Shown: positions 1-8,144 of the stretch, piece after piece
Position numbering within the stretch: position 1 is the first letter of the stretch
Layout of the letters: the number at the start of each line of letters is the position of its first letter
Source of the DNA: JAHRVQ01 sp963976815
GTDB taxonomy: Bacteria > Pseudomonadota > Gammaproteobacteria > Pseudomonadales > Azotimanducaceae
NCBI GenBank assembly: GCA_963976815.1
Contig: CAXBLU010000006.1
Span: forward strand, 186,001-250,000
Direction of reading: 5' to 3'
DNA length: 64,000 nucleotides
Position numbers and translations under genes: made by a program
Notes under the pieces: generated by a model
Told to the model about the DNA's origin: nothing
Databases searched by the model: none
The model's input: only the letters and a program-made list of their open reading frames with translations

Positions 1-462
1 GGCAACTAGATCAGCTTTGATCCAGGATAATTCCTCCTTCCAACAAGAAATGAGAATGGTGTTTTGTGCACTTTGGACAAGTCCCACCGCTTTCTCTACA
101 AGATCGTCATGGTTGGCCAGAGGCCAGATAAAATCAGGTTCTTGGCTCGACTTTAAGGTGCTAAGGAGAGGCAAAAGTGCCTGGGTTCGGTGCTTGATCT
201 GTTGATTTAGCTGATCGGTCAGCGCATCTGGCGGAAGTGCAACATAAAGTGGTTTATCCGCAACATTTGAGTCCGAGAGGCGGACTATGCCTTTTCTTAA
301 TAGCTTATTTAGGGTTTCGTATATCTTAGAACTGGGAATACCAGAACGCTTGCCAATATCGTAAGCACCACTGGGTTGGGCTTCCAGTAGAGCGATATAG
401 GCCTTTGACTCGTTCGCCGTGAAACCGAGTTGTTGGAGTAGATCGAGTGCTTTGTCGAGCAT
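1..462 (-). CDS. TrmB-family transcriptional regulator (partial, 3' end off window)
   Basis: This reading frame starts at an ATG (462-460) and stays open through 154 codons to the left edge, so the C-terminal part is missing. The N-terminus MLDKALDLLQQLGFTANESK followed by AYIALLEAQPSGAYDIGK and SGIPSSKIYETLNKL is typical of the TrmB winged-helix domain (residues about 5-75). The recognition helix is near SGIPSSKIYETL. A coiled-coil dimerisation stretch follows (about 78-105), and the remaining residues look like the start of the C-terminal effector/PLD-like domain. TrmB proteins are mainly known as sugar-sensing regulators of transporters in archaea and some bacteria. The ligand and targets here are unknown. 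A perfect palindrome lies 18-41 bases upstream of the start codon and suggests autoregulation. It is unrelated to the tRNA methyltransferase also called TrmB elsewhere in this window. Confidence 0.8.
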   Translation of the reverse strand, partial: MLDKALDLLQQLGFTANESKAYIALLEAQPSGAYDIGKRSGIPSSKIYETLNKLLRKGIVRLSDSNVADKPLYVALPPDALTDQLNQQIKHRTQALLPLLSTLKSSQEPDFIWPLANHDDLVEKAVGLVQSAQNTILISCWKEELSWIKADLVA

Positions 463-479
463 TATGATTGTCTAGAAAA

Positions 480-503
480 TATTAACTACTATGGTAGTTA
501 ATA
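480..503. promoter_or_regulatory. Perfect palindrome, candidate TrmB-type operator
   Basis: Two perfect 10-base arms (TATTAACTAC and GTAGTTAATA) flank a 4-base spacer, directly upstream of the regulator starting at 462. On the minus strand a plausible promoter overlaps it: TTGAAT (519-514), a 17-base gap, then TACCAT inside the palindrome. The position fits a repressor site controlling its own gene. That function is inferred; only the symmetry is seen. Confidence 0.6.
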
Positions 504-520
504 ATGCGCGGCGATTCAAT

Positions 521-1417
521 CTAAAATCCAAAATGCCCCAGAATACCCAGGAATATCGCCAGGCCTGTCCAGTGATTGTTGCGAAAAGCAGCAAAGCAGC
601 CATCCCTGCTTCTATGCCGAATCAAATATTGTTGGTAAATCAGAAACGCGGAGGCGGCAAACAATCCAATATTGTAGATCCAACTGAGCTCTATATGTCG
701 ATGGAGTAGTAAGAGAATACTGATAAAGAGCAACTGCAGGACACCGATGATGAGCTTGTCCATTTCAGCAAATAGAATGGCCGTGGATTTGATGCCGACC
801 TTTATGTCGTCATCCCTGTCGACCATAGCTAATTCTGTGTCGTAGGCAACTGTCCAAAGCATATTCGCAACCACCAGCAGCCAGACAAAGTTGGGTATTG
901 CGCCGGTGACCGCGGCAAAACTCATTGGAATACCGAAGGAGAACGCGATGCCGAGTACAACCTGGGGTAGATAGGTCACCCGTTTCATCAGGGGGTAAAG
1001 CCCAGCGGTTGCGGCGGCAGCGATTGCGAGCAAGATGGTCAACAAATTGGTCGTTAACACCAGAATCAATGCGAATAACAGGAGCAGAGCCATAAAGGCA
1101 ACGGCATCTCTCCGGGGTAGTTCACCGGTCACCAGAGGTCGATTAGCCGTCCGTTTGACTTGAGCATCAAATTTGGTGTCTGCGATATCGTTAATAATGC
1201 AGCCAGCCGACCTTGTTAGGATTGTGCCTGCGACAAATACAAAAAGGAGGTGCCAACCTGGAAACCCCTCTGAGGCAATCCAGAGTCCCCAAAGTGTTGG
1301 CCACAATAAGAGGTAGATACCAATGGGTTTGTCGAGTCTCGATACCGCAAGTAGATGAGGTAACTTTTGAGAAAAGCTCGGAAATCGCTCTAACAAACTG
1401 CCAATAGGGTTGCTCAC
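521..1417 (-). CDS. ubiA: 4-hydroxybenzoate polyprenyltransferase
   Basis: This enzyme joins 4-hydroxybenzoate to the polyprenyl diphosphate tail, the membrane-bound second step of ubiquinone synthesis. The 298-residue length suits the family. Both aspartate-rich prenyl-diphosphate/Mg2+ motifs are present: NDIADTKFD at residues 76-84 and YDTELAMVDRDDD at 192-204. The N-terminal DKPIGIYLLLWPTLWGLW segment is also characteristic. About eight hydrophobic membrane segments span the protein. The start is GTG (1417-1415); a GGGAC upstream is only a weak ribosome binding site. In many gammaproteobacteria chorismate lyase (ubiC) lies next to ubiA, but none is seen here. The gene is transcribed toward the TrmB-type regulator and is divergent from the rubredoxin gene. 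Confidence 0.95.
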   Translation of the reverse strand: MSNPIGSLLERFPSFSQKLPHLLAVSRLDKPIGIYLLLWPTLWGLWIASEGFPGWHLLFVFVAGTILTRSAGCIINDIADTKFDAQVKRTANRPLVTGELPRRDAVAFMALLLLFALILVLTTNLLTILLAIAAAATAGLYPLMKRVTYLPQVVLGIAFSFGIPMSFAAVTGAIPNFVWLLVVANMLWTVAYDTELAMVDRDDDIKVGIKSTAILFAEMDKLIIGVLQLLFISILLLLHRHIELSWIYNIGLFAASAFLIYQQYLIRHRSRDGCFAAFRNNHWTGLAIFLGILGHFGF

Positions 1418-1508
1418 GTCTTTGTCCCGTCCCTAATAAATCGGTTAGTATACGCGCTTACCTCGGCTCCGGCCTTTCTTCAATTTAACAGTGGATTGTG
1501 TAGTAGCA

Positions 1509-1673
1509 ATGAAAAAGTGGCAGTGTATCGTTTGTGGATTTGTTTATGATGAAGCCGAAGGCTTACCGGAAGAAGGAATAGCACCCGGCACCCGCTGGGA
1601 CGATATCCCAGATGATTGGTGTTGCCCTGAATGTGGTGTTAGCAAGGAAGATTTTGAGATGGAAGCGTTATAA
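1509..1673 (+). CDS. rubA: Rubredoxin
   Basis: A small 54-residue electron carrier with one iron bound by four cysteines. The two ligand pairs are visible as CIVCG near the N-terminus and CCPECG near the C-terminus, with the usual GLPEEGIAPGTRWDDIPDDW core between them. The start MKKWQCIVCG at 1509 matches the family; the reading frame also extends to an upstream codon at 1491, which would add six atypical residues. In Pseudomonas, rubredoxins of this type lie in the ubiA-recG neighbourhood and pass electrons from a rubredoxin reductase to oxygenases. No reductase gene is present in this window. Confidence 0.93.
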   Translation: MKKWQCIVCGFVYDEAEGLPEEGIAPGTRWDDIPDDWCCPECGVSKEDFEMEAL

Positions 1674-1716
1674 CCCATCAGATTCAATTTCATTTACGCA
1701 GGGCAGTTTTAAAAAG

Positions 1717-1794
1717 CCACAAATAGAAACCACAAATCGAAACCACAGATAGAAATCACAGATAGAAATCACAGACAGTAAGCACGGAAATAAA
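1717..1794. repeat. 13-bp tandem repeat, about six copies
   Basis: Successive 13-base units match (C/T)CACA(A/G)AT(A/C)GAAA. The copies start at 1717, 1730, 1743, 1756, 1769 and 1782, the last two degenerate. The array fills the gap between the rubredoxin gene and the symporter gene. It may be a slippage-prone minisatellite or lie in the symporter 5' leader. No function is evident. Confidence 0.8.
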
Positions 1795-1873
1795 AGTGCC
1801 GAAACAAAGTGCAGAAAGAAAGTGAGCTCGAAAAGAAAACTAAAAATAGCACGCAAACACAGCAGGCAAACAT

Positions 1874-3148
1874 ATGGAACAGAACAATCTGACCCGAGAC
1901 ATATTGATCGGCATGACCGCCGGTATCTTGTTGGGATCGTTGGTCTATAGTTTCAATCTCGCTGACGAGAACTTTTTTAAGGCCTTTTTAGTTGATGGCG
2001 TGCTCGACATTGGTGGCAAGGTGTTTGTGATAAGCCTTAAGCTTCTTGTTGTGCCCCTGGTATTTGTTTCTCTGGTTTGTGGTGCCAGTAATCTTGGTGG
2101 CGGCGCCAATATGGGTCGAATTGGCCTTAAAACAGTTGGTTTGTACATGGCAACCACTGGTATCGCAATTAGCCTGGCCCTTGTTGTTGCGCTAATTGTG
2201 GAGCCGGGAGTCGGAATCAACCTATCAACGGCAACGGAATTTTCGGCTAAAGATGCCCCTTCCTTAAAACAGGTCATCATCAATATCTTTCCTTCTAATC
2301 CAGTCAGGTCGATGGCTGAGGGTAATATGTTGCAGGTGATTGTTTTTGCGATTCTAGTCGGAATAGCCCTGCCGAAATGCGGTGATGCCGGTCAACGGGT
2401 GAAAGCCCAATTGGAAGATTGGAACGATGTTGTGATGCGCCTGGTCATGATGCTGATGGCTGTGGCGCCCTACGGTGTTTTTTGTTTGTTAGTGACCCTC
2501 TTTTCAAACATGGGTTTTACTGCCATTGCGGATCTGTTCAAATACTTCATCTGTGTAGCCGGTGTTCTCGTGCTGCACTATCTTTTGACCTATGGTTTGC
2601 TCGTCCAGGTGCTCGCACGATTGAATCCCGTTGGCTTCTTTCGAAGACTTGGTCCCCTTATGGCATACGCCTTCAGCACGTCTAGCAGTAACGCAACTAT
2701 CCCAGTCACCCTGGATACGGTGGAGCGACGACTCGGGGTTAAAAATGAAATTGCATCTTTTACCGTGCCGTTAGGTGCCACGATTAATATGGATGGCACT
2801 GCGATCATGCAGGGTGTTGCGACGGTGTTTATTTCTCAAGCTTACAATGTCGACATTGGCCTCACGGGATACTTGATGGTGATTCTTACCGCTACTCTGG
2901 CATCGGTGGGTACCGCCGGTGTCCCGGGTGTTGGGTTAATCACGTTGGCTTTGGTACTGCAGCAGGTCGGTTTACCCGTTGAAGGTATTGCCCTGATCAT
3001 TGGTGTAGATCGCTTGTTGGATATGATGAGAACGGCTGTCAATGTAACCGGTGACGCGACGGTATCCACTATCGTAGCGAAGAGCGAAGGTAAGTTTGAT
3101 TCTGATATTTACTATGGCAAGGTGCCCGCGGCCAGATCTGGATTATAG
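1874..3148 (+). CDS. Dicarboxylate/amino acid:cation symporter (DAACS/SDF family)
   Basis: A 424-residue inner-membrane secondary transporter that takes up C4-dicarboxylates, glutamate or aspartate with H+ or Na+. The family signatures are clear: the serine-rich reentrant loop AFSTSSSNATIPVTL, the NMDGTAIMQGVATVFISQ motif, and the second hairpin with GTAGVPGVGLITLALVL, followed by GVDRLLDMMRTAVNVTGDA. The aspartates and asparagine of this last segment are the usual substrate and cation ligands. Eight transmembrane helices plus two hairpins fit the hydrophobicity. The substrate cannot be fixed from sequence alone: GltP-like and DctA-like members share these motifs. The gene stands alone, preceded by the 13-bp repeat array, and converges on recG. 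Confidence 0.9.
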   Translation: MEQNNLTRDILIGMTAGILLGSLVYSFNLADENFFKAFLVDGVLDIGGKVFVISLKLLVVPLVFVSLVCGASNLGGGANMGRIGLKTVGLYMATTGIAISLALVVALIVEPGVGINLSTATEFSAKDAPSLKQVIINIFPSNPVRSMAEGNMLQVIVFAILVGIALPKCGDAGQRVKAQLEDWNDVVMRLVMMLMAVAPYGVFCLLVTLFSNMGFTAIADLFKYFICVAGVLVLHYLLTYGLLVQVLARLNPVGFFRRLGPLMAYAFSTSSSNATIPVTLDTVERRLGVKNEIASFTVPLGATINMDGTAIMQGVATVFISQAYNVDIGLTGYLMVILTATLASVGTAGVPGVGLITLALVLQQVGLPVEGIALIIGVDRLLDMMRTAVNVTGDATVSTIVAKSEGKFDSDIYYGKVPAARSGL

Positions 3149-3187
3149 GTCGCGGTACTTTCTATCGCCCGCCTACCGCCGCGGTTG

Positions 3188-5254
3188 CTAAACCTGGCTA
3201 ATGACTTGAGGCATAGTAAGCCAGCGTTGCATTAAGGACTCCGCGGTTTTGTTGTCCTGGACTAAGATCTTGTCCGCCAGAGTGCGGATTTCATCGAGCA
3301 TGTGCCCGTCGCGCACAATATCAGCGATTTTGAATTGGAGTTCGCCCGACTGCCTGCTACCGAAAATCTCTCCCGGTCCGCGAATCTTTAGATCCTCCTC
3401 TGCAATGACAAAACCGTCCTGGCTCTCACGCATAACATTCAATCGCTGTTTAGATATCACACCGAGAGGTGGATGGTAGAGCAACAGGCAAAAACTCTCT
3501 TTGGTCCCCCTACCAATTCTGCCCCGTAGCTGATGAAGTTGAGCGAGACCAAGTCGCTCCGGATTTTCAATTACCATCAGACTGGCATTCGGGACGTCGA
3601 CACCTACTTCGATGACGGTGGTCGCGACCAGTAAATCGATCTCGCCGCCCTTGAAGGCGTTCATCACATCGGTCTTTTCTTGAGCTTTCATCCGACCATG
3701 AATCAGCCCTACTTTTAGGTCGATTAGAACTTCTGCCAATTGTTGGGCCGTGACCTCCGCGGCCTGACATTGCATCGCCTCTGATTCTTCAATAAGCGTG
3801 CACACCCAGTATGCCTGGTTGCCGTCCTGGCAGGCTGCCGCAATTCGTGCCACGACATCGGGGCGTCGGGTATCGGGTAAGACTGTGGTTGTAATCGGCT
3901 GCCTGCCTGGGGGTAATTCGTCGATGACACTCACATCCATATCGGCGTACAAACTCATTGTTAGTGTTCTAGGGATCGGAGTTGCGGTCATCACCAATTG
4001 GTGAGGCAACTGCCCATTGGTTTCTCCCTTCTGCCTGAGGGCGAGGCGCTGATGCACACCAAACCTATGCTGCTCGTCTATGACAACAAGACCCAGGTTG
4101 TGAAACTTGACGGAATCCTGAAACAGCGCATGGGTACCAATGATGACCGACGCTGCTCCATTTTCGAGTAATGCCAGAGTCTCAGTTTGCTTTTTGCCTT
4201 TTACTTTGCCGGTTAACCATGCGATTTGAACACCCAGGGGTGACAGCCATTCAGAAAAATTTAGGAAGTGTTGTTCACTTAGTATTTCTGTTGGCGCCAT
4301 GATGACTGTTTGATAGCCACTATCAAACGCTGACAAGCTAGCGAGTGCAGCGACAACGGTTTTTCCTGAACCTACATCACCCTGTACCAGTCGCAACATG
4401 GGGACTGGACGACGAAGATCGGTTTGAATTTCTTCAGTCACTTTAGATTGTGCGTTAGTCAGTGAAAAGCCTAGATTATTTAGGAAAGCAAAATGACTCG
4501 GAGAACTTTTCGCAAATGCCTTTCCGGGTAACTGTTGAGCTTGTTGTTTGATTTTTCGCATGCTCAGGTGATGTGCTAACAGTTCTTCGAAGGCGAGTCT
4601 TGAAAGCGCTGGGTGTGTGCCGTCTGCTAAGACCGCGGGATTTACATCTGGACTTGGATTATGAGCGGTGATCAACGCCTGATTAATATCCGGAGTTTTC
4701 AGTTCAGGATACTTGTTGCCAATGCTATCGATTACCTTCCCAGACTTCATTAGATTGAGTACCTGGTCAATAATTTTTCTAAAGCGCTGCTGGGTTAGAC
4801 CCTCGGTCGACGGGTAAACGGGGGTCAACGAGGTTTCGAGCGGACTATCCGCTGGTTCGTATTCCGGGTGATACATTTCAAGGCCAGCGGCACCTCGGCG
4901 TACTTCACCAAAGCATCGTATAGTTGAACTATTTTCAAGGTTGGTTTGTTGGACCCGGGAAAAGTGAAAAAAACGAATGGTCAGGGTGCCAGTGTGGTCC
5001 TGAACTTTTGCCAGCAAGCTACGCCGTCTTCCAAACGCAATGTCACAGGCCAGTACCTTGCCTTCAATTAGTGCGGTGGTTGAGGGTTGTAGTGCGCCAA
5101 TAGGCGTGACCTGTGTTCGATCCTCGTACCGTAGGGGCAAGTGAAACAGAACATCTTGAAGTGTACGAATACCAAGTTTTGCAAGCTTGCCTGCAAGGGC
5201 GGGTCCGACCCCTGACAGGCTGGTAACGTCGGCCTGGTCGAGGCGATTGGGCAT
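3188..5254 (-). CDS. recG: ATP-dependent DNA helicase RecG
   Basis: RecG remodels stalled replication forks and branched recombination intermediates. The 688-residue protein has the N-terminal helix-hairpin-helix and wedge/OB region (about 1-180). Two helicase domains follow. Walker A is GDVGSGKT (292-299), the Walker B variant DEQH is at 393-396, and MTATPIPRTL motif III lies shortly after. In the C-terminal half, QLRGRIGRG is motif VI. The start codon ATG overlaps the ridA stop by one base (TAATG), so recG is the last gene of a spoT-ridA-recG unit, an order common in gammaproteobacteria. Confidence 0.97.
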   Translation of the reverse strand: MPNRLDQADVTSLSGVGPALAGKLAKLGIRTLQDVLFHLPLRYEDRTQVTPIGALQPSTTALIEGKVLACDIAFGRRRSLLAKVQDHTGTLTIRFFHFSRVQQTNLENSSTIRCFGEVRRGAAGLEMYHPEYEPADSPLETSLTPVYPSTEGLTQQRFRKIIDQVLNLMKSGKVIDSIGNKYPELKTPDINQALITAHNPSPDVNPAVLADGTHPALSRLAFEELLAHHLSMRKIKQQAQQLPGKAFAKSSPSHFAFLNNLGFSLTNAQSKVTEEIQTDLRRPVPMLRLVQGDVGSGKTVVAALASLSAFDSGYQTVIMAPTEILSEQHFLNFSEWLSPLGVQIAWLTGKVKGKKQTETLALLENGAASVIIGTHALFQDSVKFHNLGLVVIDEQHRFGVHQRLALRQKGETNGQLPHQLVMTATPIPRTLTMSLYADMDVSVIDELPPGRQPITTTVLPDTRRPDVVARIAAACQDGNQAYWVCTLIEESEAMQCQAAEVTAQQLAEVLIDLKVGLIHGRMKAQEKTDVMNAFKGGEIDLLVATTVIEVGVDVPNASLMVIENPERLGLAQLHQLRGRIGRGTKESFCLLLYHPPLGVISKQRLNVMRESQDGFVIAEEDLKIRGPGEIFGSRQSGELQFKIADIVRDGHMLDEIRTLADKILVQDNKTAESLMQRWLTMPQVISQV

Positions 5255-5637
5255 TAACTCGTCATGGCTACAATGGCGTCAACTTCAACCTTTGCGCCTT
5301 TTGGTAAGGCGCTGACTTCAATTGCAGCTCTTGCCGGGTAGGGTTGTTCGAGAACGGCCGCCATAGCTTCATTGACCAGGGGAAAATGATCCAGGTTAGT
5401 CAGGTAGACATTAAATTTCAGAACATTATTTAGATTTGTATTCGCCGCATCGCAAACAGCTTTCAGGTTCTTAAAGACCTGTTTAATCTGAGGTTCAATT
5501 TCATCGCTGACCAGAGTCATTGAGACCGGGTCCAGGGGAATCTGACCAGAGATATACAAAGTGCCTTGATGGACAACAGCCTGCGAGTAAGTGCCAATTG
5601 CGGCGGGTGCCTTGTCCGTGGAAATGATCGTTTTCAT
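5254..5637 (-). CDS. ridA: RidA/YER057c/UK114 family 2-iminobutanoate/2-iminopropanoate deaminase
   Basis: RidA hydrolyses reactive enamine/imine intermediates released by PLP enzymes such as threonine dehydratase (ilvA is also in this window), protecting other PLP enzymes. At 127 residues it has the normal length. Family landmarks include the N-terminal KAPAAIGTYSQAVVHQGTLY, SGQIPLDP, and the C-terminal YPARAAIEVSALPKGAKVEV, whose arginine binds the substrate carboxylate. It sits between spoT and recG, sharing one base with each (TAATG junctions), so it is probably translationally coupled. This position is conserved in many proteobacteria. Confidence 0.95.
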   Translation of the reverse strand: MKTIISTDKAPAAIGTYSQAVVHQGTLYISGQIPLDPVSMTLVSDEIEPQIKQVFKNLKAVCDAANTNLNNVLKFNVYLTNLDHFPLVNEAMAAVLEQPYPARAAIEVSALPKGAKVEVDAIVAMTS

Positions 5638-7745
5638 TAGCCCCTTGTCCTTGTGATTTTGTTGATACTTCTCACGGTCCGCAGTCTTTTTATGACCGCA
5701 GCCAAATGCACTCTATCTCTTACACTCAAGACAATATTGACGGTTGATAGCGCGGCGTCTCGCTCAACCATATTCATTCGCTCAATATTTGCGTCGGCGT
5801 TAGTGATGATGCTGGCAAGGGTCGCAATCATAGCTTTTTCGTGTTCTAGCTCAACCCGGAGTTCAACGGAAAAATCGTCATCAACATTGGGATCCCAGCG
5901 AACGGTCATGATTTCTTCTGGTCTGTCTCGAAATTCGTACATATTTCGACAGCCGTCGACGTGTACAACAATGCCTTTACCCGGCGAGATATGTCCAATA
6001 ATAGGATCCCCTGGTATGGGTTTGCAGCACTTAGCATAGGTGACCACAAGACCCTCCGTACCCCGGATCGCCAATGGTGCATGTTGATCCGGCTCGTTGT
6101 ACTGTTCGGCGTTGTCCTCTAACAGGGATCTGGTAATCACAAAGGCCATCTGGTTGCCGAGTCCGATCGCTTCAAGTAAGTCGCTCACATCAGAAATATT
6201 TTTTAGTGCCAGGACTCGATTCCATTGTGCTTCAGTCACATCCACAAAAGATTTGGACTGGGTGCCCAGGGAGCGTTCTAACAATCGCCGACCCAGCTCT
6301 ATGGATTCGGAAGACTTTTGATTTTTTAGGGTGTGGCGAATACCGCCTCTGGCTTTGCCAGTAATGACAAAACTTAACCATGCTGGATTGGGTTGGGCGC
6401 CGGGTGCGGTAATGATTTCTACTGTCTGACCACTTTCCAGAGTTGCGGAAAGTGGCCCCAGGCGCCGGTCAATCCGGCAAGCTACGCAGGTGTTACCAAT
6501 ATCTGTATGAACCGCATAGGCGAAGTCCACGGGCGTTGCTCCCTGGGGGAGGTCGTAAATTTGACCCGCCGGTGTAAAGACATATACCTCATCGGGAAAC
6601 AGATCAATTTTCACATTTTCAATAAACTCTAGAGAGTTGCCGGCGCTCTGCTGTATCTCGAGCAGCCCCTTCATCCACTCCCGTGCCCGTTTGTGACTTC
6701 CGCTGGTACTTTCATCGCTGGTTTTATAAAGCCAATGGCCGGCAATGCCATTGTTGGCTACCATTTCCATTTCAAAAGTACGAATTTGAATTTCAATTGG
6801 CAGGCCGTGCATGCCAAACAGCGTGGTATGCAATGACTGGTAGCCATTGGCTTTTGGAATAGCGATGTAGTCTTTAAATCTTCCAGCAACTGGTTTGTAC
6901 AAATTATGGACTGCGCCGAGAACCCGATAGCAGGTATCGACGTCGTCTACAATAATGCGAAAAGCGTACACATCCATGATTTCAGAAAAGGAGCGACGCT
7001 TGCTGCGCATTTTGTCGTAAATACTATAGAGATGCTTTTCTCGACCAAAAACTTCAGCGGGAATGTTTTCCCGCTCGAGACATGACTCAATGGATGACAG
7101 AACCTTGCTCACGACTTCCTTACGGTTGCCCCGGGCTTTCAAAACGGCCTTTTCGATCATGCGTGAACGTAGTGGGTGCATGGCTCGAAAGCCGAGTTCT
7201 TCGAACTCCACGCGAATGGTGTTCATGCCGAGTCGATTGGCGATTGGGGCGTAGATTTCTAACGTTTCTTTAGCAATCCGACGGCGCTTTTCTGCATCGA
7301 GAAAGCCGAGGGTTCGCATATTATGGAGTCGGTCTGCAATCTTGACCAAAATAACTCGAATGTCCTTGGCCATCGCCAGGGTCATTTTCTGAAAGTTTTC
7401 CGCCTGGGCTTCGGCCCTGGACTGGAACATGCTTTTTAACTTACTGACACCGTCAACCAGATTTGCCACGTCCTCATCGAATTGTTTTGAAAGTGTGTGT
7501 TTGGGAACGCCGGTGTCTTCGATGACATCGTGTAGCAATGCAGCCATCAAACACTGATGGTCCATATGCATTTCAGCAAGAATGGCCGCAACAGCCAGGG
7601 GGTGATGGATATAGTCTTCGCCGGATTTGCGCTTTTGGCCGGTATGTGCGGTTTCGGCGAAGTAGTAGGCCTTCTTAACCTGATCTATCTGATCCGGTTC
7701 AAGGTATTCGCTAAGTTCAAGTGCAAGGGAGTCAATCGTCAGCAA
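5637..7745 (-). CDS. spoT: Bifunctional (p)ppGpp synthetase/hydrolase
   Basis: SpoT makes and, mainly, degrades the alarmone (p)ppGpp that sets the stringent response. The 702-residue protein has the HD hydrolase domain with HHP at 47-49 and HDVIEDT at 72-78. These intact HD and ED residues show that hydrolase activity is likely retained. A synthetase domain follows (GRFKDYIAIPKANGYQSLHT). A TGS domain begins near IDLFPDEVYVFTPAGQIYDL, and a C-terminal ACT domain closes the protein. The start is TTG (7745) with a GGAG ribosome binding site about six bases upstream. It lies downstream of rpoZ and gmk, the classical gmk-rpoZ-spoT order, and upstream of ridA-recG. Confidence 0.96.
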   Translation of the reverse strand: MLTIDSLALELSEYLEPDQIDQVKKAYYFAETAHTGQKRKSGEDYIHHPLAVAAILAEMHMDHQCLMAALLHDVIEDTGVPKHTLSKQFDEDVANLVDGVSKLKSMFQSRAEAQAENFQKMTLAMAKDIRVILVKIADRLHNMRTLGFLDAEKRRRIAKETLEIYAPIANRLGMNTIRVEFEELGFRAMHPLRSRMIEKAVLKARGNRKEVVSKVLSSIESCLERENIPAEVFGREKHLYSIYDKMRSKRRSFSEIMDVYAFRIIVDDVDTCYRVLGAVHNLYKPVAGRFKDYIAIPKANGYQSLHTTLFGMHGLPIEIQIRTFEMEMVANNGIAGHWLYKTSDESTSGSHKRAREWMKGLLEIQQSAGNSLEFIENVKIDLFPDEVYVFTPAGQIYDLPQGATPVDFAYAVHTDIGNTCVACRIDRRLGPLSATLESGQTVEIITAPGAQPNPAWLSFVITGKARGGIRHTLKNQKSSESIELGRRLLERSLGTQSKSFVDVTEAQWNRVLALKNISDVSDLLEAIGLGNQMAFVITRSLLEDNAEQYNEPDQHAPLAIRGTEGLVVTYAKCCKPIPGDPIIGHISPGKGIVVHVDGCRNMYEFRDRPEEIMTVRWDPNVDDDFSVELRVELEHEKAMIATLASIITNADANIERMNMVERDAALSTVNIVLSVRDRVHLAAVIKRLRTVRSINKITRTRG

Positions 7746-7786
7746 GGAGTGCTCCGATTGACTCGAGAAGGACGAGCGTAGAGTTA

Positions 7787-8062
7787 CTAGAAGTCTGTGG
7801 GTGGTTGATTGAGTCCATCAGTTTCAGTATTAATTACCAGATCGTGTTCTTCTGTCTGGGGCTTTTCGGTGAGGATTGAAGCGTCGATAAGACCTTCCGC
7901 AATCTCCCTAAGCGCCAATACAGTGGGCTTGTCGTTTTCCAGAGGCACTAAAGCGTCTTTGCCGCCGGTTGCTATCTGACGGGCTCGCTTGCTGCTGACC
8001 ATCACCAGTTCGAATCGGTTTTCGACATTTTCCAGACAATCTTCAACAGTCACTCTAGCCAT
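7787..8062 (-). CDS. rpoZ: RNA polymerase omega subunit
   Basis: Omega helps fold and assemble the beta-prime subunit and forms part of a ppGpp site on RNA polymerase, which fits its position beside spoT. The protein is 91 residues: MARVTVEDCLENVENRFELV, then the SSKRARQIATGG signature and a C-terminal acidic tail that varies in the family. The start at 8062 is chosen because GGAGA sits about six bases upstream and the family begins MARVTVEDC. A further in-frame start at 8074 would place the ribosome binding site inside the gene. A strong nested hairpin ends directly before this ribosome binding site. Confidence 0.95.
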   Translation of the reverse strand: MARVTVEDCLENVENRFELVMVSSKRARQIATGGKDALVPLENDKPTVLALREIAEGLIDASILTEKPQTEEHDLVINTETDGLNQPPTDF

Positions 8063-8072
8063 TAAGTTCTCC

Positions 8073-8125
8073 AATTTTCGTGTGTGCGCCCCAGATTCTC
8101 GGGGCCGCGCAGTTTAACGAAAATT
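8073..8125 (-). promoter_or_regulatory. Nested inverted repeat just upstream of the rpoZ ribosome binding site
   Basis: Outer arms AATTTTCGT and ACGAAAATT pair perfectly over nine bases. Inside them a second GC-rich hairpin pairs CCCC with GGGG and continues through a one-base bulge. On the minus-strand transcript the outer stem ends immediately before GGAGAACTTAATG, the rpoZ ribosome binding site and start. There is no T-run after the stem, so it is not an ordinary intrinsic terminator. Processing, attenuation or translational control between gmk and rpoZ are possible. Confidence 0.6.
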
Positions 8126-8144
8126 ACGAGGTAAAAACAATAGC

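Noticed and set aside
1668..1856. Minus-strand hydrophobic 62-codon frame with FLSVISICDFYLWF-like stretches
   Set aside because: It is the reverse reading of the 13-bp tandem repeat array; its repetitiveness explains the open frame and hydrophobicity.
3149..3187. Terminator between the symporter gene and recG
   Set aside because: GCGGTA/TACCGC can pair, but the loop is long and no T-run follows on either strand.
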